Source: an uncultured Archangium sp. (GTDB taxonomy: Bacteria; Myxococcota; Myxococcia; Myxococcales; Myxococcaceae). Taken from it: 61,763 nt of DNA. Both the position numbers and the translations under genes were made by a program. The stretch lies in the NCBI GenBank assembly GCA_903905455.1, contig CAIVGN010000103.1:1-61763 (forward strand). The letters are read 5' to 3'. Within the stretch, counting starts at the first letter, position 1, and each line of letters starts with the position of its first letter. Of this stretch, positions 15,658 to 23,294 are shown piece by piece. Under the pieces are notes generated by a model, which worked only from the letters and a program-made list of their open reading frames with translations, was not told the DNA's origin and did not search any database.

Positions 15658-18057
15658 ATGGATGTGACCGATCGCACGATGACCGCGTTGGGGTTCGAGG
15701 AGATCCGCACCGCCCTCGCCAACCGTTGCCGCACCGAGGTCGGCCAGGAGCGCGCCCGCGCCCGTGGCTTCCTCCAGACCCGCGACGAGGTGCAGGCCGC
15801 GCTGACGCTGGCCGGGGAAGCCCGCGAGCTCAAGAGCGAGCCGATCACCCTGCCCATTACCGGCATCGTGGACATCCGCGTGGCCATCGACCGCGCGTCG
15901 AAGGGCGGAATGCTCGAGCCCCGCGACCTGATGAACGTGTGCCAGGCGCTCTTCAGCTTCGAGCGCACGCACGAGCTGCTGGGCGATCGCAAGGAACGCC
16001 TGCCCGGCCTCGCCGCCCTCGGGCACCGGTTGCCGGTGCTCACCAAGATCGCCACCCGCCTCGACCGCAGCTTCGAAGCGAGCGGGGAGATCTCCGATCG
16101 CGCCAGCCCCGAGCTCCGCGACGCCCGCGAGGCCGCCCGCTCGCTGCACCGGCGCATCCGCAACCGCCTCGACGAACTGCTGCACGATCAACAGTTCAGC
16201 GAGACCCTGCGCGAGAGCTACTACTCGGTGCGCAACGACCGCTACGTGGTGCCCGTCAAGTCGAGCCACCAGCGCGACGTGACCGGCATCGTGCACAACG
16301 CCAGCCAGTCGGGGCAGACGCTCTTCGTCGAGCCCACCGAGCTGATCGGCCTGGGCAACGAGCTGGCCATCGCGCAGTCGATGGTGGTCGAAGAAGAGCG
16401 CCGCGTGCTGCTCGAGCTCTCGGGCCTCGTGGGTCGCGAGTCGGGCAAGCTGGTCGACGGGGTCGACGCGCTCTCGCAGCTCGATGAGCTCGAGGCCGTG
16501 GCTTCGCTCTCGAACGATCTCCACGCCGAGGCGCCCACGCTGGAGCCGGCCGACGGCTCGCTGGTGCTCAAGGGCCTGCGCCACCCGCGCCTCGTCCTCA
16601 AGGGCGGGGAGATCATCTCCAACGACGTGGAGCTCGGCGACGCGCGATCCCTCGTGGTGTCCGGCCCCAACGCGGGCGGCAAGACGGTCACCCTCACCGG
16701 CGTGGGGTTGTGCGCGCTGATGACCCGCGCGGGGCTCCCGATCCCCTGCGATCCCGGCTCGAAGATGCCCCTCTTCAACCAGGTGCACTCGGCCATCGGC
16801 GACCAGCAAGACCTGTCTGCCGGCCTCTCGACCTTCTCGGCGCACGTCACCATGCTGCGGGAGATCACCCTCGCCGTGCGTCGCGGATCGTTGGTGATGA
16901 TCGACGAGATCGCCGCCGACACCGACCCGCGCGAGGGCGCCGCCATCGCCACCGCCGTGCTCGAAGAGCTGCTCGACCGGGGCGCCATCGTCCTCGTCAC
17001 CACGCACCTCGAGGAGCTCAAGGCGCTCGCCCACCTCGACCATCGCTTCGTCAACGCCCGCGTGGGCTTCGACGGCAAGCGCATGTCGCCCACCTACCGG
17101 CTGCAGATCGGCTTCGCCGGCGCCTCGTCGGCCATCGACATCGCCCGCCGCGTGGGGCTCAAGGAGTCGATCTGCGTTCGCGCGCACGACCTCGCGACCA
17201 ACGCCGGCGGTGCGCTCTCGAAGGCCCTGACCGCCACCGAGGAAGAGCGCCGCAAGCTCTTCGAGCAGCGTGACGCCGCCGAGCGAGACCTGAAGGAAGC
17301 GAAGGCCGCCCGCGAGCAGGCGGAGATCGAACTCGCCGCGGCCCTCAAGCAGCGCAAGGAAGCCGAGGTGAAGTTCCGCGAGTCGCTCCGCGCCGAGCTC
17401 GAGTACGCCCGCGCCCAGATCCGCGCCCTCGTCGAGAAGCTCGAGACCGAGAAGGGCGACAAGGGGCTCAAGGCCGCGCAGACCGCCGCCGCCGACTTCA
17501 CCCAGCGCATCAACGAGCAGACCGTCGCTGAGCGGAACGCCCGGCAGGAATTGAAGGGCGAGATCCGGGAGCTGGCGCCGCTGGAGCTGAAGATCGGCGG
17601 CCGTGCGCGACACCGCACGATGGACACCGAGGTGGAGATCGTCGACCTCTCGGGCGACAACGCCACGGTCACCATGGGCGCGCTCAAGATGCGCGTACCG
17701 ATCAGCGAGCTGGGGCCCACGACGAAGGCCAAGACGCCCGCGAAGTTCCCCGGCGCGAACAAGGCCGAGGCCCGCATGGAGAAGGTGAAGGAGGTCGCCG
17801 CCGCGCCGCTCACCCTCGCCAGCCCCACCATCGACGTGCGTGGCCAGCGCGCGGAAGAGGCGCTGCGCAACATCGATCTCTTCCTGGATCGCTGCGTGCG
17901 CACCGGAGACGACGCCGCCGTGGTGATCCACGGGCACGGCACCGGGGCCATCAAGCGGGAACTCCGCGACTTCCTCAAGCACTCGCCCTACGCGAAGTCG
18001 TTCCGCGCGGGCGACGTCGGCGAAGGCGGCGACGGCGTGACGGTCATCATCCTCTGA
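15658..18057 (+). CDS. mutS2: Endonuclease MutS2
   Basis: A 799-residue MutS-family ATPase with a C-terminal Smr nuclease domain. MutS2 proteins act in suppression of recombination and in rescue of collided ribosomes, not in mismatch repair. The Walker A GPNAGGKT is at 336-343 and the Walker B/signature MIDEIAADTDPREGAA at about 414; a charged coiled-coil stretch covers about 520-640. The Smr domain runs from TIDVRGQRAEEALRN (about 724) to the end, with HGHGTGAIKRELRDFL. There is no N-terminal mismatch-recognition domain. ATG 15658 is chosen because a CGGAG ribosome-binding site precedes it by eight bases and homologs begin just before LGFEEIR; upstream TTG and ATG codons at 15607 and 15613 lack this. 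Confidence 0.95.
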   Translation: MDVTDRTMTALGFEEIRTALANRCRTEVGQERARARGFLQTRDEVQAALTLAGEARELKSEPITLPITGIVDIRVAIDRASKGGMLEPRDLMNVCQALFSFERTHELLGDRKERLPGLAALGHRLPVLTKIATRLDRSFEASGEISDRASPELRDAREAARSLHRRIRNRLDELLHDQQFSETLRESYYSVRNDRYVVPVKSSHQRDVTGIVHNASQSGQTLFVEPTELIGLGNELAIAQSMVVEEERRVLLELSGLVGRESGKLVDGVDALSQLDELEAVASLSNDLHAEAPTLEPADGSLVLKGLRHPRLVLKGGEIISNDVELGDARSLVVSGPNAGGKTVTLTGVGLCALMTRAGLPIPCDPGSKMPLFNQVHSAIGDQQDLSAGLSTFSAHVTMLREITLAVRRGSLVMIDEIAADTDPREGAAIATAVLEELLDRGAIVLVTTHLEELKALAHLDHRFVNARVGFDGKRMSPTYRLQIGFAGASSAIDIARRVGLKESICVRAHDLATNAGGALSKALTATEEERRKLFEQRDAAERDLKEAKAAREQAEIELAAALKQRKEAEVKFRESLRAELEYARAQIRALVEKLETEKGDKGLKAAQTAAADFTQRINEQTVAERNARQELKGEIRELAPLELKIGGRARHRTMDTEVEIVDLSGDNATVTMGALKMRVPISELGPTTKAKTPAKFPGANKAEARMEKVKEVAAAPLTLASPTIDVRGQRAEEALRNIDLFLDRCVRTGDDAAVVIHGHGTGAIKRELRDFLKHSPYAKSFRAGDVGEGGDGVTVIIL

Positions 18058-18092
18058 TGCGCCCGTAGCGACTGGGCCAGGAAGCTCGCCCT

Positions 18093-18135
18093 GCTGTCAG
18101 GGAACGCCTCGGCGCGAGTCTGGACCCCTGACAGC
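18093..18135. repeat. Inverted repeat, 10-bp perfect arms
   Basis: GCTGTCAGGG at 18093-18102 is exactly complementary to CCCTGACAGC at 18126-18135 with a 23-base loop. It lies 36 bases after the mutS2 stop. There is no T tract, so it is not a classical intrinsic terminator; it may be a rho-assisted end, an RNA-processing hairpin or a copy of a dispersed repeat. Confidence 0.6.
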
Positions 18136-18185
18136 GCCGCCCGGCCGCGAAGACCCTACACGCACTTACGGAATCGGCTCGCGAG

Positions 18186-18217
18186 GGTCGATTCGGGTTC
18201 GAATCCCGGCCAGGGCC
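18186..18217 (+). other. tRNA T-arm-like sequence without a complete tRNA
   Basis: The stretch with TCGGG-TTCGAAT-CCCGG (18193-18209) reproduces a tRNA T stem-loop, and CCAGGGC follows where the 3' acceptor strand would be. No matching D arm, anticodon arm or 5' acceptor strand at tRNA distance is seen; the nearest GCCCTGC is 122 bases upstream. Either a tRNA remnant (possible old attachment site) or chance. Confidence 0.3.
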
Positions 18218-18294
18218 TGCATGGGCTCACCACTCTTGTGGTTTTCGCACTCGGGCGGCGCTGTCACCTCGCACTTTGGCTACAAGGCCGCCGC

Positions 18295-19248
18295 ATGAAG
18301 CTGGGCAGCCTGGAACTCTCGAGTCCGTTCATCCTCGCTCCGATGGAGAGCGTCTCTGACTGTGCCTACCGGCGCGTGTGCTGGGACCGCGGCGCGAGCC
18401 TCACCTGGACCGAGATGATCCGCGCGCGAGGCCTGACGCGGAACAACAAGAGCACCTTCGATCTCATCGACACCTTCGATCCCGAGGTGCTCACCGGCGT
18501 GCAGTTGATGGTCACCAACGAGAAGGAGCTCATCGAGGCGCTCGGCAAGCTCGAGGGCTCCACGCAGGCCCACTTCAAGAACATCCGGGCCATCGATCTC
18601 AACTTCGGTTGTCCCTCGCCGGAGATCATCCGCATCGGCGCCGGCCCCGCGTTGCTCAAGCGCAAGGGCAAGCTGGAGACGATCTTCCGCGCGCTCGGCG
18701 AGTGGAAGAAGTCGACCACGCTCCCCATCGGCGCCGTGGGGGTGAAGATCCGCCTCGGGCTCAACCGCGTGGAGCAGGAGCAGAAGGTCTACCTGCCTCT
18801 CGTCGAGCTCGCGAACGAGCACGTCGACTACCTCGTGATCCACGCACGGCACGCCCGCCAGGGTAGCTCCGAGAAGCCCACCTGGAGCGCCATCGCCGAG
18901 GCGAAGCAGCGCGCGCGCATCCCCCTCATCGGCAACGGCGACATCGTCACCCGCGAAGACTGGGAGCGGCTGTCACGCGAAACCGGCGCTGATGGGGCGT
19001 TGATCGCGCGCGGGGCGATTCGGTCTCCCTGGGTGTTCCGCGGACTCAAGGGGCTGGGCTCCGGCACGCCGACCTCGATGGAGGAGATCGACGCCGCCGA
19101 GACCCAGTACCTCTCGCTTGCCACCCAGTACGCCACGAAGCCGAAGTTCCTCGAGTGGCATCGCGAAGGCTTCAACCGCATGCGCGCGCGGTTCAAGGGT
19201 GAAGCCGAGAAGGATTCCGGCGTGCCCGCGAACGAGCACATGAGCTGA
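18295..19248 (+). CDS. dus: tRNA-dihydrouridine synthase family protein
   Basis: A 317-residue flavin TIM-barrel enzyme that reduces uridine to dihydrouridine in the D-loop of tRNAs. Family features: PFILAPMESVSDCAYRRVC (11-29), the catalytic Cys in LNFGCPSPE, VKIRLGLN as the FMN-binding strand, LVIHARHARQG, and IPLIGNGDI then DGALIARGAI for phosphate binding. The subgroup (DusB- or DusC-like) is unclear. The ATG at 18295 starts MKLGSLELSS; the upstream extension to 18238 lacks homology. It converges on menE with three bases between the stops. Confidence 0.92.
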   Translation: MKLGSLELSSPFILAPMESVSDCAYRRVCWDRGASLTWTEMIRARGLTRNNKSTFDLIDTFDPEVLTGVQLMVTNEKELIEALGKLEGSTQAHFKNIRAIDLNFGCPSPEIIRIGAGPALLKRKGKLETIFRALGEWKKSTTLPIGAVGVKIRLGLNRVEQEQKVYLPLVELANEHVDYLVIHARHARQGSSEKPTWSAIAEAKQRARIPLIGNGDIVTREDWERLSRETGADGALIARGAIRSPWVFRGLKGLGSGTPTSMEEIDAAETQYLSLATQYATKPKFLEWHREGFNRMRARFKGEAEKDSGVPANEHMS

Positions 19249-19251
19249 CGT

Positions 19252-20514
19252 TCAGGACGCGTCGACGATCGCTCGGAGCTGCAGGCGATCGATCTTCCCG
19301 GTCGCGTTCCTCGGAACGCTCTCGACGCGAAGCCACGCGCGCGGAACCTTGAAGGACGCCAGGCGCTCACGGGCCCAGGCCGTCAGGCTCGCGTCATCGA
19401 CGTCGCCTGCGACCACTACCGCGACGGGCACCTGGCCCCACTCGCGATCCGCCCGGGGCGCCACCGCCACGTCGCGAATCGAGGGGTGTTCCTTGAGCGC
19501 GGCCTCGACCTCCGCCGGGTACACGTTCTCGCCACCCGTGAGGATCAGGTCCATGCGCCGCGCGAAGATCGTCAGGCGCCCCTGGTCATCGAGCCGGCCC
19601 AGGTCCTTGGTGCGCAGCCACGGTCCGAGCCCCTTGGCGATGGTCGGGCCGCTCACTTCGATCTCCCCCACCCCGCTCGCGTCGGGCTCGGCGATGCGCA
19701 CCTCGATGCCCGGCATGGCAGGCCCCGCGGTCGTCCCGTCGGCCGCCTCGAGCACCTCGGTCGTCACCTGGGAGCACGCCTCGGTGAGCCCGTAGGTCTG
19801 CACCACCGGCAGCCCCGCCGCGCGCGCCCGCCGCAGCGTCGCCGTGGTCATCGGACCGCCACCGATCAACACCGCGCGCATGCCGCGAAACGGCTTCGCG
19901 CCACGCACCTCGAGCACCCGCTCCAGCATGGTGGGCACGAAGCTCGCGTGGGTGACGCCTTCGTCGAGCGCCTCACACGCCCGGGCCGCATCGAAGCGGG
20001 CCTCCAGGGCGATCGACGCGCCATACACCGCACACCGGTAGAGCGTCGCCAACCCGCCGATGTGGAAGAGCGGCAACGTGCCCAGCCAGCGCTGAGAAGC
20101 CTCGCCCCCGAGCCGCAGCGCGTTCGCCGCCGCCATCGCGTCGAAGTTCGCGTGCGTGAGCTCGATGGACTTGGGGATCCCCGTGGTGCCCGAGGTGAAG
20201 AGCGCCGCGAGCACGTCTTCGTCACCCGACTCCACCACCGGCAGCCGCGCGACCTCGGCGGGCGTGAGCCGCGCGTTGATCGGCATGAACGCCGCGCCCA
20301 ACCGGCCACAGGCGAAGAACGTCCACGCCATCGCGGGATCATTGCCCGACTGCAGCCGCACCCGGGAACCCGCGCGAACACCCCGGTCCCGGAGCGTCTC
20401 GACGACGGCCGCGACCTCGCGATCAGCCTCGGCCCACGTCCACGTGCGCCCCTCGAACAGCAGCGCAGGCGCCGAGCCGTGCTTCGCAGCGGCGGCCTGC
20501 ACCGGGCACGTCAC
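19252..20514 (-). CDS. menE: 2-succinylbenzoate-CoA ligase
   Basis: AMP-forming acyl-CoA synthetase of menaquinone biosynthesis: o-succinylbenzoate + CoA + ATP to OSB-CoA. Visible motifs are the P-loop LFTSGTTGIPK, the aromatic/YGLTE motif QTYGLTEACSQ, the hinge RRMDLILTGGENVYPAEVE and the C-terminal lysine in NATGKIDRLQ. The 420-residue length is a little short for MenE. Start GTG 20514 overlaps the menC stop as GTGA; a GTG four codons upstream (20526) is possible. The final gene of the menF-D-H-A-C-E run supports the MenE assignment over a generic acyl-CoA ligase. Confidence 0.92.
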   Translation of the reverse strand: MTCPVQAAAAKHGSAPALLFEGRTWTWAEADREVAAVVETLRDRGVRAGSRVRLQSGNDPAMAWTFFACGRLGAAFMPINARLTPAEVARLPVVESGDEDVLAALFTSGTTGIPKSIELTHANFDAMAAANALRLGGEASQRWLGTLPLFHIGGLATLYRCAVYGASIALEARFDAARACEALDEGVTHASFVPTMLERVLEVRGAKPFRGMRAVLIGGGPMTTATLRRARAAGLPVVQTYGLTEACSQVTTEVLEAADGTTAGPAMPGIEVRIAEPDASGVGEIEVSGPTIAKGLGPWLRTKDLGRLDDQGRLTIFARRMDLILTGGENVYPAEVEAALKEHPSIRDVAVAPRADREWGQVPVAVVVAGDVDDASLTAWARERLASFKVPRAWLRVESVPRNATGKIDRLQLRAIVDAS

Positions 20515-21557
20515 GGCACGCCCCACCCGGTCGCCTGCGGGAGCGTGATCTCCCCGCCCATCGGCGTGAAGGGGTCGGGGCGAACGCCCTCGAACAGCTC
20601 GACCGTCGACAGCCCGTGCGCCCAGTCAGCGCTCGGCAGCACGGCCGCGAGATGCGCCGCCGCGGCGCGCGCGATGGGGCCGTCCATCAAGGTCGTCACG
20701 TACGCGCCGACGCCCGAGTCATGGGCCTGCTGCGCGAGGGCGAGCGAACGCACCAGCCCACCGAGCGCCGCCGGCTTGAGCACGATGACGTCGGCCGCCG
20801 CGCGCGGGTCCTTCTCCAGCAACCGCGGGAGCACGTTGGACAGCAGCATCGTCTCGTCAGCGGCGATGCGGCACGGCGCGAGGTGCCGCAGGCGACGCAG
20901 CCCCTCGACGTCGTTCGCGCTCACCGGCTGCTCACAGACCTCGAGCCCCAGCGCCTCGAGCCCGCGCAACGCCGAGCGCGCCGTGGCCTCGCTCCAACCA
21001 CCGTTGGCGTCGATGCGAATGCGAACGCTCGGCCCGACCGCGCGCCGCACCGCGAGCAACCGCTGCGCCTCGACCCCCAGCGGCCGCGCGGCCACCTTGG
21101 TCTTCACGACGCCGAAGCCTTCCTTGGCGGCCTTCTCCGCCGACGCCGCGAGGCCCGCCGCGTCATCACCTTCGATCAGCGCGTTCACCGCGAAGTGCGA
21201 GCGGAGCACCGGCCCCAGCAACGTCGCCACCAACACGCCCTTGCGGATCGCCAGGTGCTCCAACAGCGCGCACTCGGCCGCGTGCCGGGCCGCGGGCGTG
21301 ACGCCCATGCCCTCGACGGCGATCGCGATCTCTTCGACCGTCTCCGGCAGCGTCGTGAGGGTGAAGCGCTCGAGCGCGGCCAGCGCCGCGGCCGGGGTCT
21401 CCGTGCCGAAGGACGCCATGGGCATCACGTCGCCGCGCCCGGTCACGCCTTGCGAGACGAGGGATACCCGGTAGCCGACGCGCTCGTCCATCGGGCCACG
21501 GGCGGTCTGGATCGGCTTCTTGAGCCGGAGCGAAAAGGGCGAGATCACCAGCTTCAT
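20511..21557 (-). CDS. menC: o-Succinylbenzoate synthase
   Basis: Enolase-superfamily enzyme that dehydrates SHCHC to o-succinylbenzoate in menaquinone synthesis. In the 348 residues: the catalytic lysine motif VVKTKVA, metal ligands in RIRIDANGGWS (Asp), LEVCEQPV (Glu) and RIAADETM (Asp/Glu), and the second lysine in VIVLKPAALGG. All lie in the order expected for MenC/muconate-cycloisomerase subgroup proteins, so N-succinylamino acid racemase would be the alternative; the men context decides. ATG 21557 overlaps the menA stop (ATGA) and its own TGA overlaps menE. Confidence 0.93.
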   Translation of the reverse strand: MKLVISPFSLRLKKPIQTARGPMDERVGYRVSLVSQGVTGRGDVMPMASFGTETPAAALAALERFTLTTLPETVEEIAIAVEGMGVTPAARHAAECALLEHLAIRKGVLVATLLGPVLRSHFAVNALIEGDDAAGLAASAEKAAKEGFGVVKTKVAARPLGVEAQRLLAVRRAVGPSVRIRIDANGGWSEATARSALRGLEALGLEVCEQPVSANDVEGLRRLRHLAPCRIAADETMLLSNVLPRLLEKDPRAAADVIVLKPAALGGLVRSLALAQQAHDSGVGAYVTTLMDGPIARAAAAHLAAVLPSADWAHGLSTVELFEGVRPDPFTPMGGEITLPQATGWGVP

Positions 21558-22453
21558 TGCGACAGCCCCAGGGCGAAGAGGACTCCGTAGATCATCTGTA
21601 GCTTGGCGGTGCCGGCCAGCGCCTCGTTGAGCGCTGCGCCAGTCTGGGTGAAGAGGATGCGCAGCGGAGGCACCGCGAAGGGCGCCGCCAGCCAGCTCAG
21701 CATCACCCACGGCGTCGTCATCCCGGTGACCGTGAGCACCACCGGCACCAGCGCGCTCACCACGAGGCAGGTCACGTACTCGGCCTTGCCGAAGCGGGCG
21801 CCGAAGCGCACCACCAGCGTCTTCTTGTCCACCAGCGCGTCGGTCTTCTCGTCGCGTGTGTTGTTCACCGCCAGGAGCGCCACGCCCAGCAACCCCACCG
21901 GCACGGCCGCCAGCAGCACCGTCGGGGTGACCGTCAGCGACTGCACGAAGTAGCTGCCGCCCACGGCCACGAAGCCGAAGAACACGAGCACGAACACGTC
22001 ACCCAGGCCGTTGTACGCAAGGGGAAACGGACCACCGGTGTACGAGTAGCCCGCGGCGAGCGAGGTCAGCCCGATCACCACCAGCGGCCAGCCCGCGATG
22101 GAGACCAGGTACATGCCCACCGTGAAGGCGAGCGCGAAGCACACCATGGCGCCGGTGAAGACACTGTCGGGTGTGAGCCACCCCTGCTGCGTGGCGCGCG
22201 CCGGGCCCAGGCGATCGCTCGTGTCCGCCCCGCGCTTGAAGTCGAAGTAGTCGTTCACCAGGTTCGTGCCCACCTGGATGAGGAGCGCGCCAAGCAACGC
22301 CGCCAGCGCCGAGAGCCACGCAAAGTGGTGATCCCGAAAGGCCAGCGCCGAACCGACGGCGACCGGCACCACGCCCGCCACGAGCGTCCTGGGCCGCGTG
22401 GCGAGGAACCACGCAGCGAGGGGTGAAGAAGGACGAGCGATCGCAGCGGTCAC
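21554..22453 (-). CDS. menA: 1,4-Dihydroxy-2-naphthoate polyprenyltransferase
   Basis: UbiA-superfamily membrane enzyme that prenylates DHNA to demethylmenaquinone. The 299-residue product has about eight or nine hydrophobic segments; the first Asp-rich motif is NLVNDYFDFKRGADTSD and the second NNTRDEKTDALVDKKTLVVRFG, with the isoprenyl diphosphate bound via Mg2+. It opens WFLATRPRTLVAGVVPV, typical of MenA. GTG 22453 is preferred over upstream starts because GAGGAG sits six bases before it and the MenA homology begins there. It follows menH by 46 bases, the only sizeable gap in the men run. Confidence 0.95.
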   Translation of the reverse strand: MTAAIARPSSPLAAWFLATRPRTLVAGVVPVAVGSALAFRDHHFAWLSALAALLGALLIQVGTNLVNDYFDFKRGADTSDRLGPARATQQGWLTPDSVFTGAMVCFALAFTVGMYLVSIAGWPLVVIGLTSLAAGYSYTGGPFPLAYNGLGDVFVLVFFGFVAVGGSYFVQSLTVTPTVLLAAVPVGLLGVALLAVNNTRDEKTDALVDKKTLVVRFGARFGKAEYVTCLVVSALVPVVLTVTGMTTPWVMLSWLAAPFAVPPLRILFTQTGAALNEALAGTAKLQMIYGVLFALGLSQ

Positions 22454-22499
22454 GGGGGGCTCCTCTGCGACAGCACGGCCAGTCCCGCAATCGCAAAGT

Positions 22500-23294
22500 T
22501 CACGGGGCGTGTTCCTGCGGCTCAGCGAGCCACCGCGCCGCGAGGAACGATCGGACCTCGGCGGCATACGCCTCGGGACACTCGAGGTGCGGCGCGTGCC
22601 CGATGCCCCGGAACGACACCCGCCAGGCCAACGGGAGGTCGGCGATCATCTGACGTGCGAGCCGCGTGTACTTCTCGTCGGCCGCGCCGGTGATCAAGAG
22701 CGTCGGGACTCGCAACCCCTGCAGCCCGGGCCAGAGATCAGGTTGCGCCCCCTGCCCCATCGTCTGGAGCGCTCCCGCGAGGCCCTCCGCGGTGTGACTG
22801 GCGCGACGTTCACGCAGCGCGCGCTGCTCGACCTCCGGCAACGCCCGCAACCCCGAGAACAACGGGAGCCCTTCCCAGTGCGCCACGAAGGCCTCGACCC
22901 CCCGGGTGACGATCAGCTCGGCCAGCGCGGCATCGGAGCGGCGACGCAGCAGGCGATCGTGCCGGCGCCGCAACCCGGCCGCTCCAGACTCGAGCACCAG
23001 GCGCTCGAGCTTGTGGGGGAAGCGCTGCGCGGCGGCGAGCGCCAGGCGGGCGCCCTGCGAATAGCCGAAGAGCGTGGTGCGGTCGTCGAGCAGGGCCGCG
23101 ATCGACTCCACCGCGTCGTCCCAGGATTGAGCGACCGGCGTACCCGCATGGCCCGGCAGCTCGACGCAGGTCGCCGTGAGCACGTCACCGAGCAGCGGCT
23201 CGAGGTGACTGAACGACTTCGCGGAACCGGCGAACCCGTGGAGGAAGACCGCCCGCGTCTCACCCGTGCCCCAGGTCAGCGTCTCGAGTTTCAC
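22500..23294 (-). CDS. menH: SHCHC synthase (MenH-like alpha/beta hydrolase)
   Basis: A 264-residue alpha/beta hydrolase placed between menD and menA, so most likely 2-succinyl-6-hydroxy-2,4-cyclohexadiene-1-carboxylate synthase (pyruvate elimination from SEPHCHC). Seen: the oxyanion segment VFLHGFAGS (16-24), nucleophile elbow LFGYSQGARLAL with the catalytic Ser, a late Asp in LLITGAADEKY and the catalytic His in GIGHAPHLE. A basic patch LRRRHDRLLRRRSD occurs where MenH has its lid. ATG 23294 overlaps the menD stop as ATGA. The family is certain; the exact reaction rests on context. Confidence 0.88.
   Translation of the reverse strand: MKLETLTWGTGETRAVFLHGFAGSAKSFSHLEPLLGDVLTATCVELPGHAGTPVAQSWDDAVESIAALLDDRTTLFGYSQGARLALAAAQRFPHKLERLVLESGAAGLRRRHDRLLRRRSDAALAELIVTRGVEAFVAHWEGLPLFSGLRALPEVEQRALRERRASHTAEGLAGALQTMGQGAQPDLWPGLQGLRVPTLLITGAADEKYTRLARQMIADLPLAWRVSFRGIGHAPHLECPEAYAAEVRSFLAARWLAEPQEHAP

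Noticed and set aside
15637-17982. Long minus-strand open frame across mutS2
   Set aside because: Composition (His/Gly/Val/Glu/Arg) is the usual shadow of a GC-rich gene, and mutS2 on the plus strand has full homology to both ends.
18093-18135. Rho-independent terminator of mutS2
   Set aside because: Arms are perfect but the loop is 23 bases and no T tract follows; reported as an inverted repeat only.
18088-18217. Complete tRNA with intron
   Set aside because: GCCCTGC and CCAGGGC could pair as an acceptor, but no D or anticodon arm is found in between and the length is wrong for known bacterial intron tRNAs.
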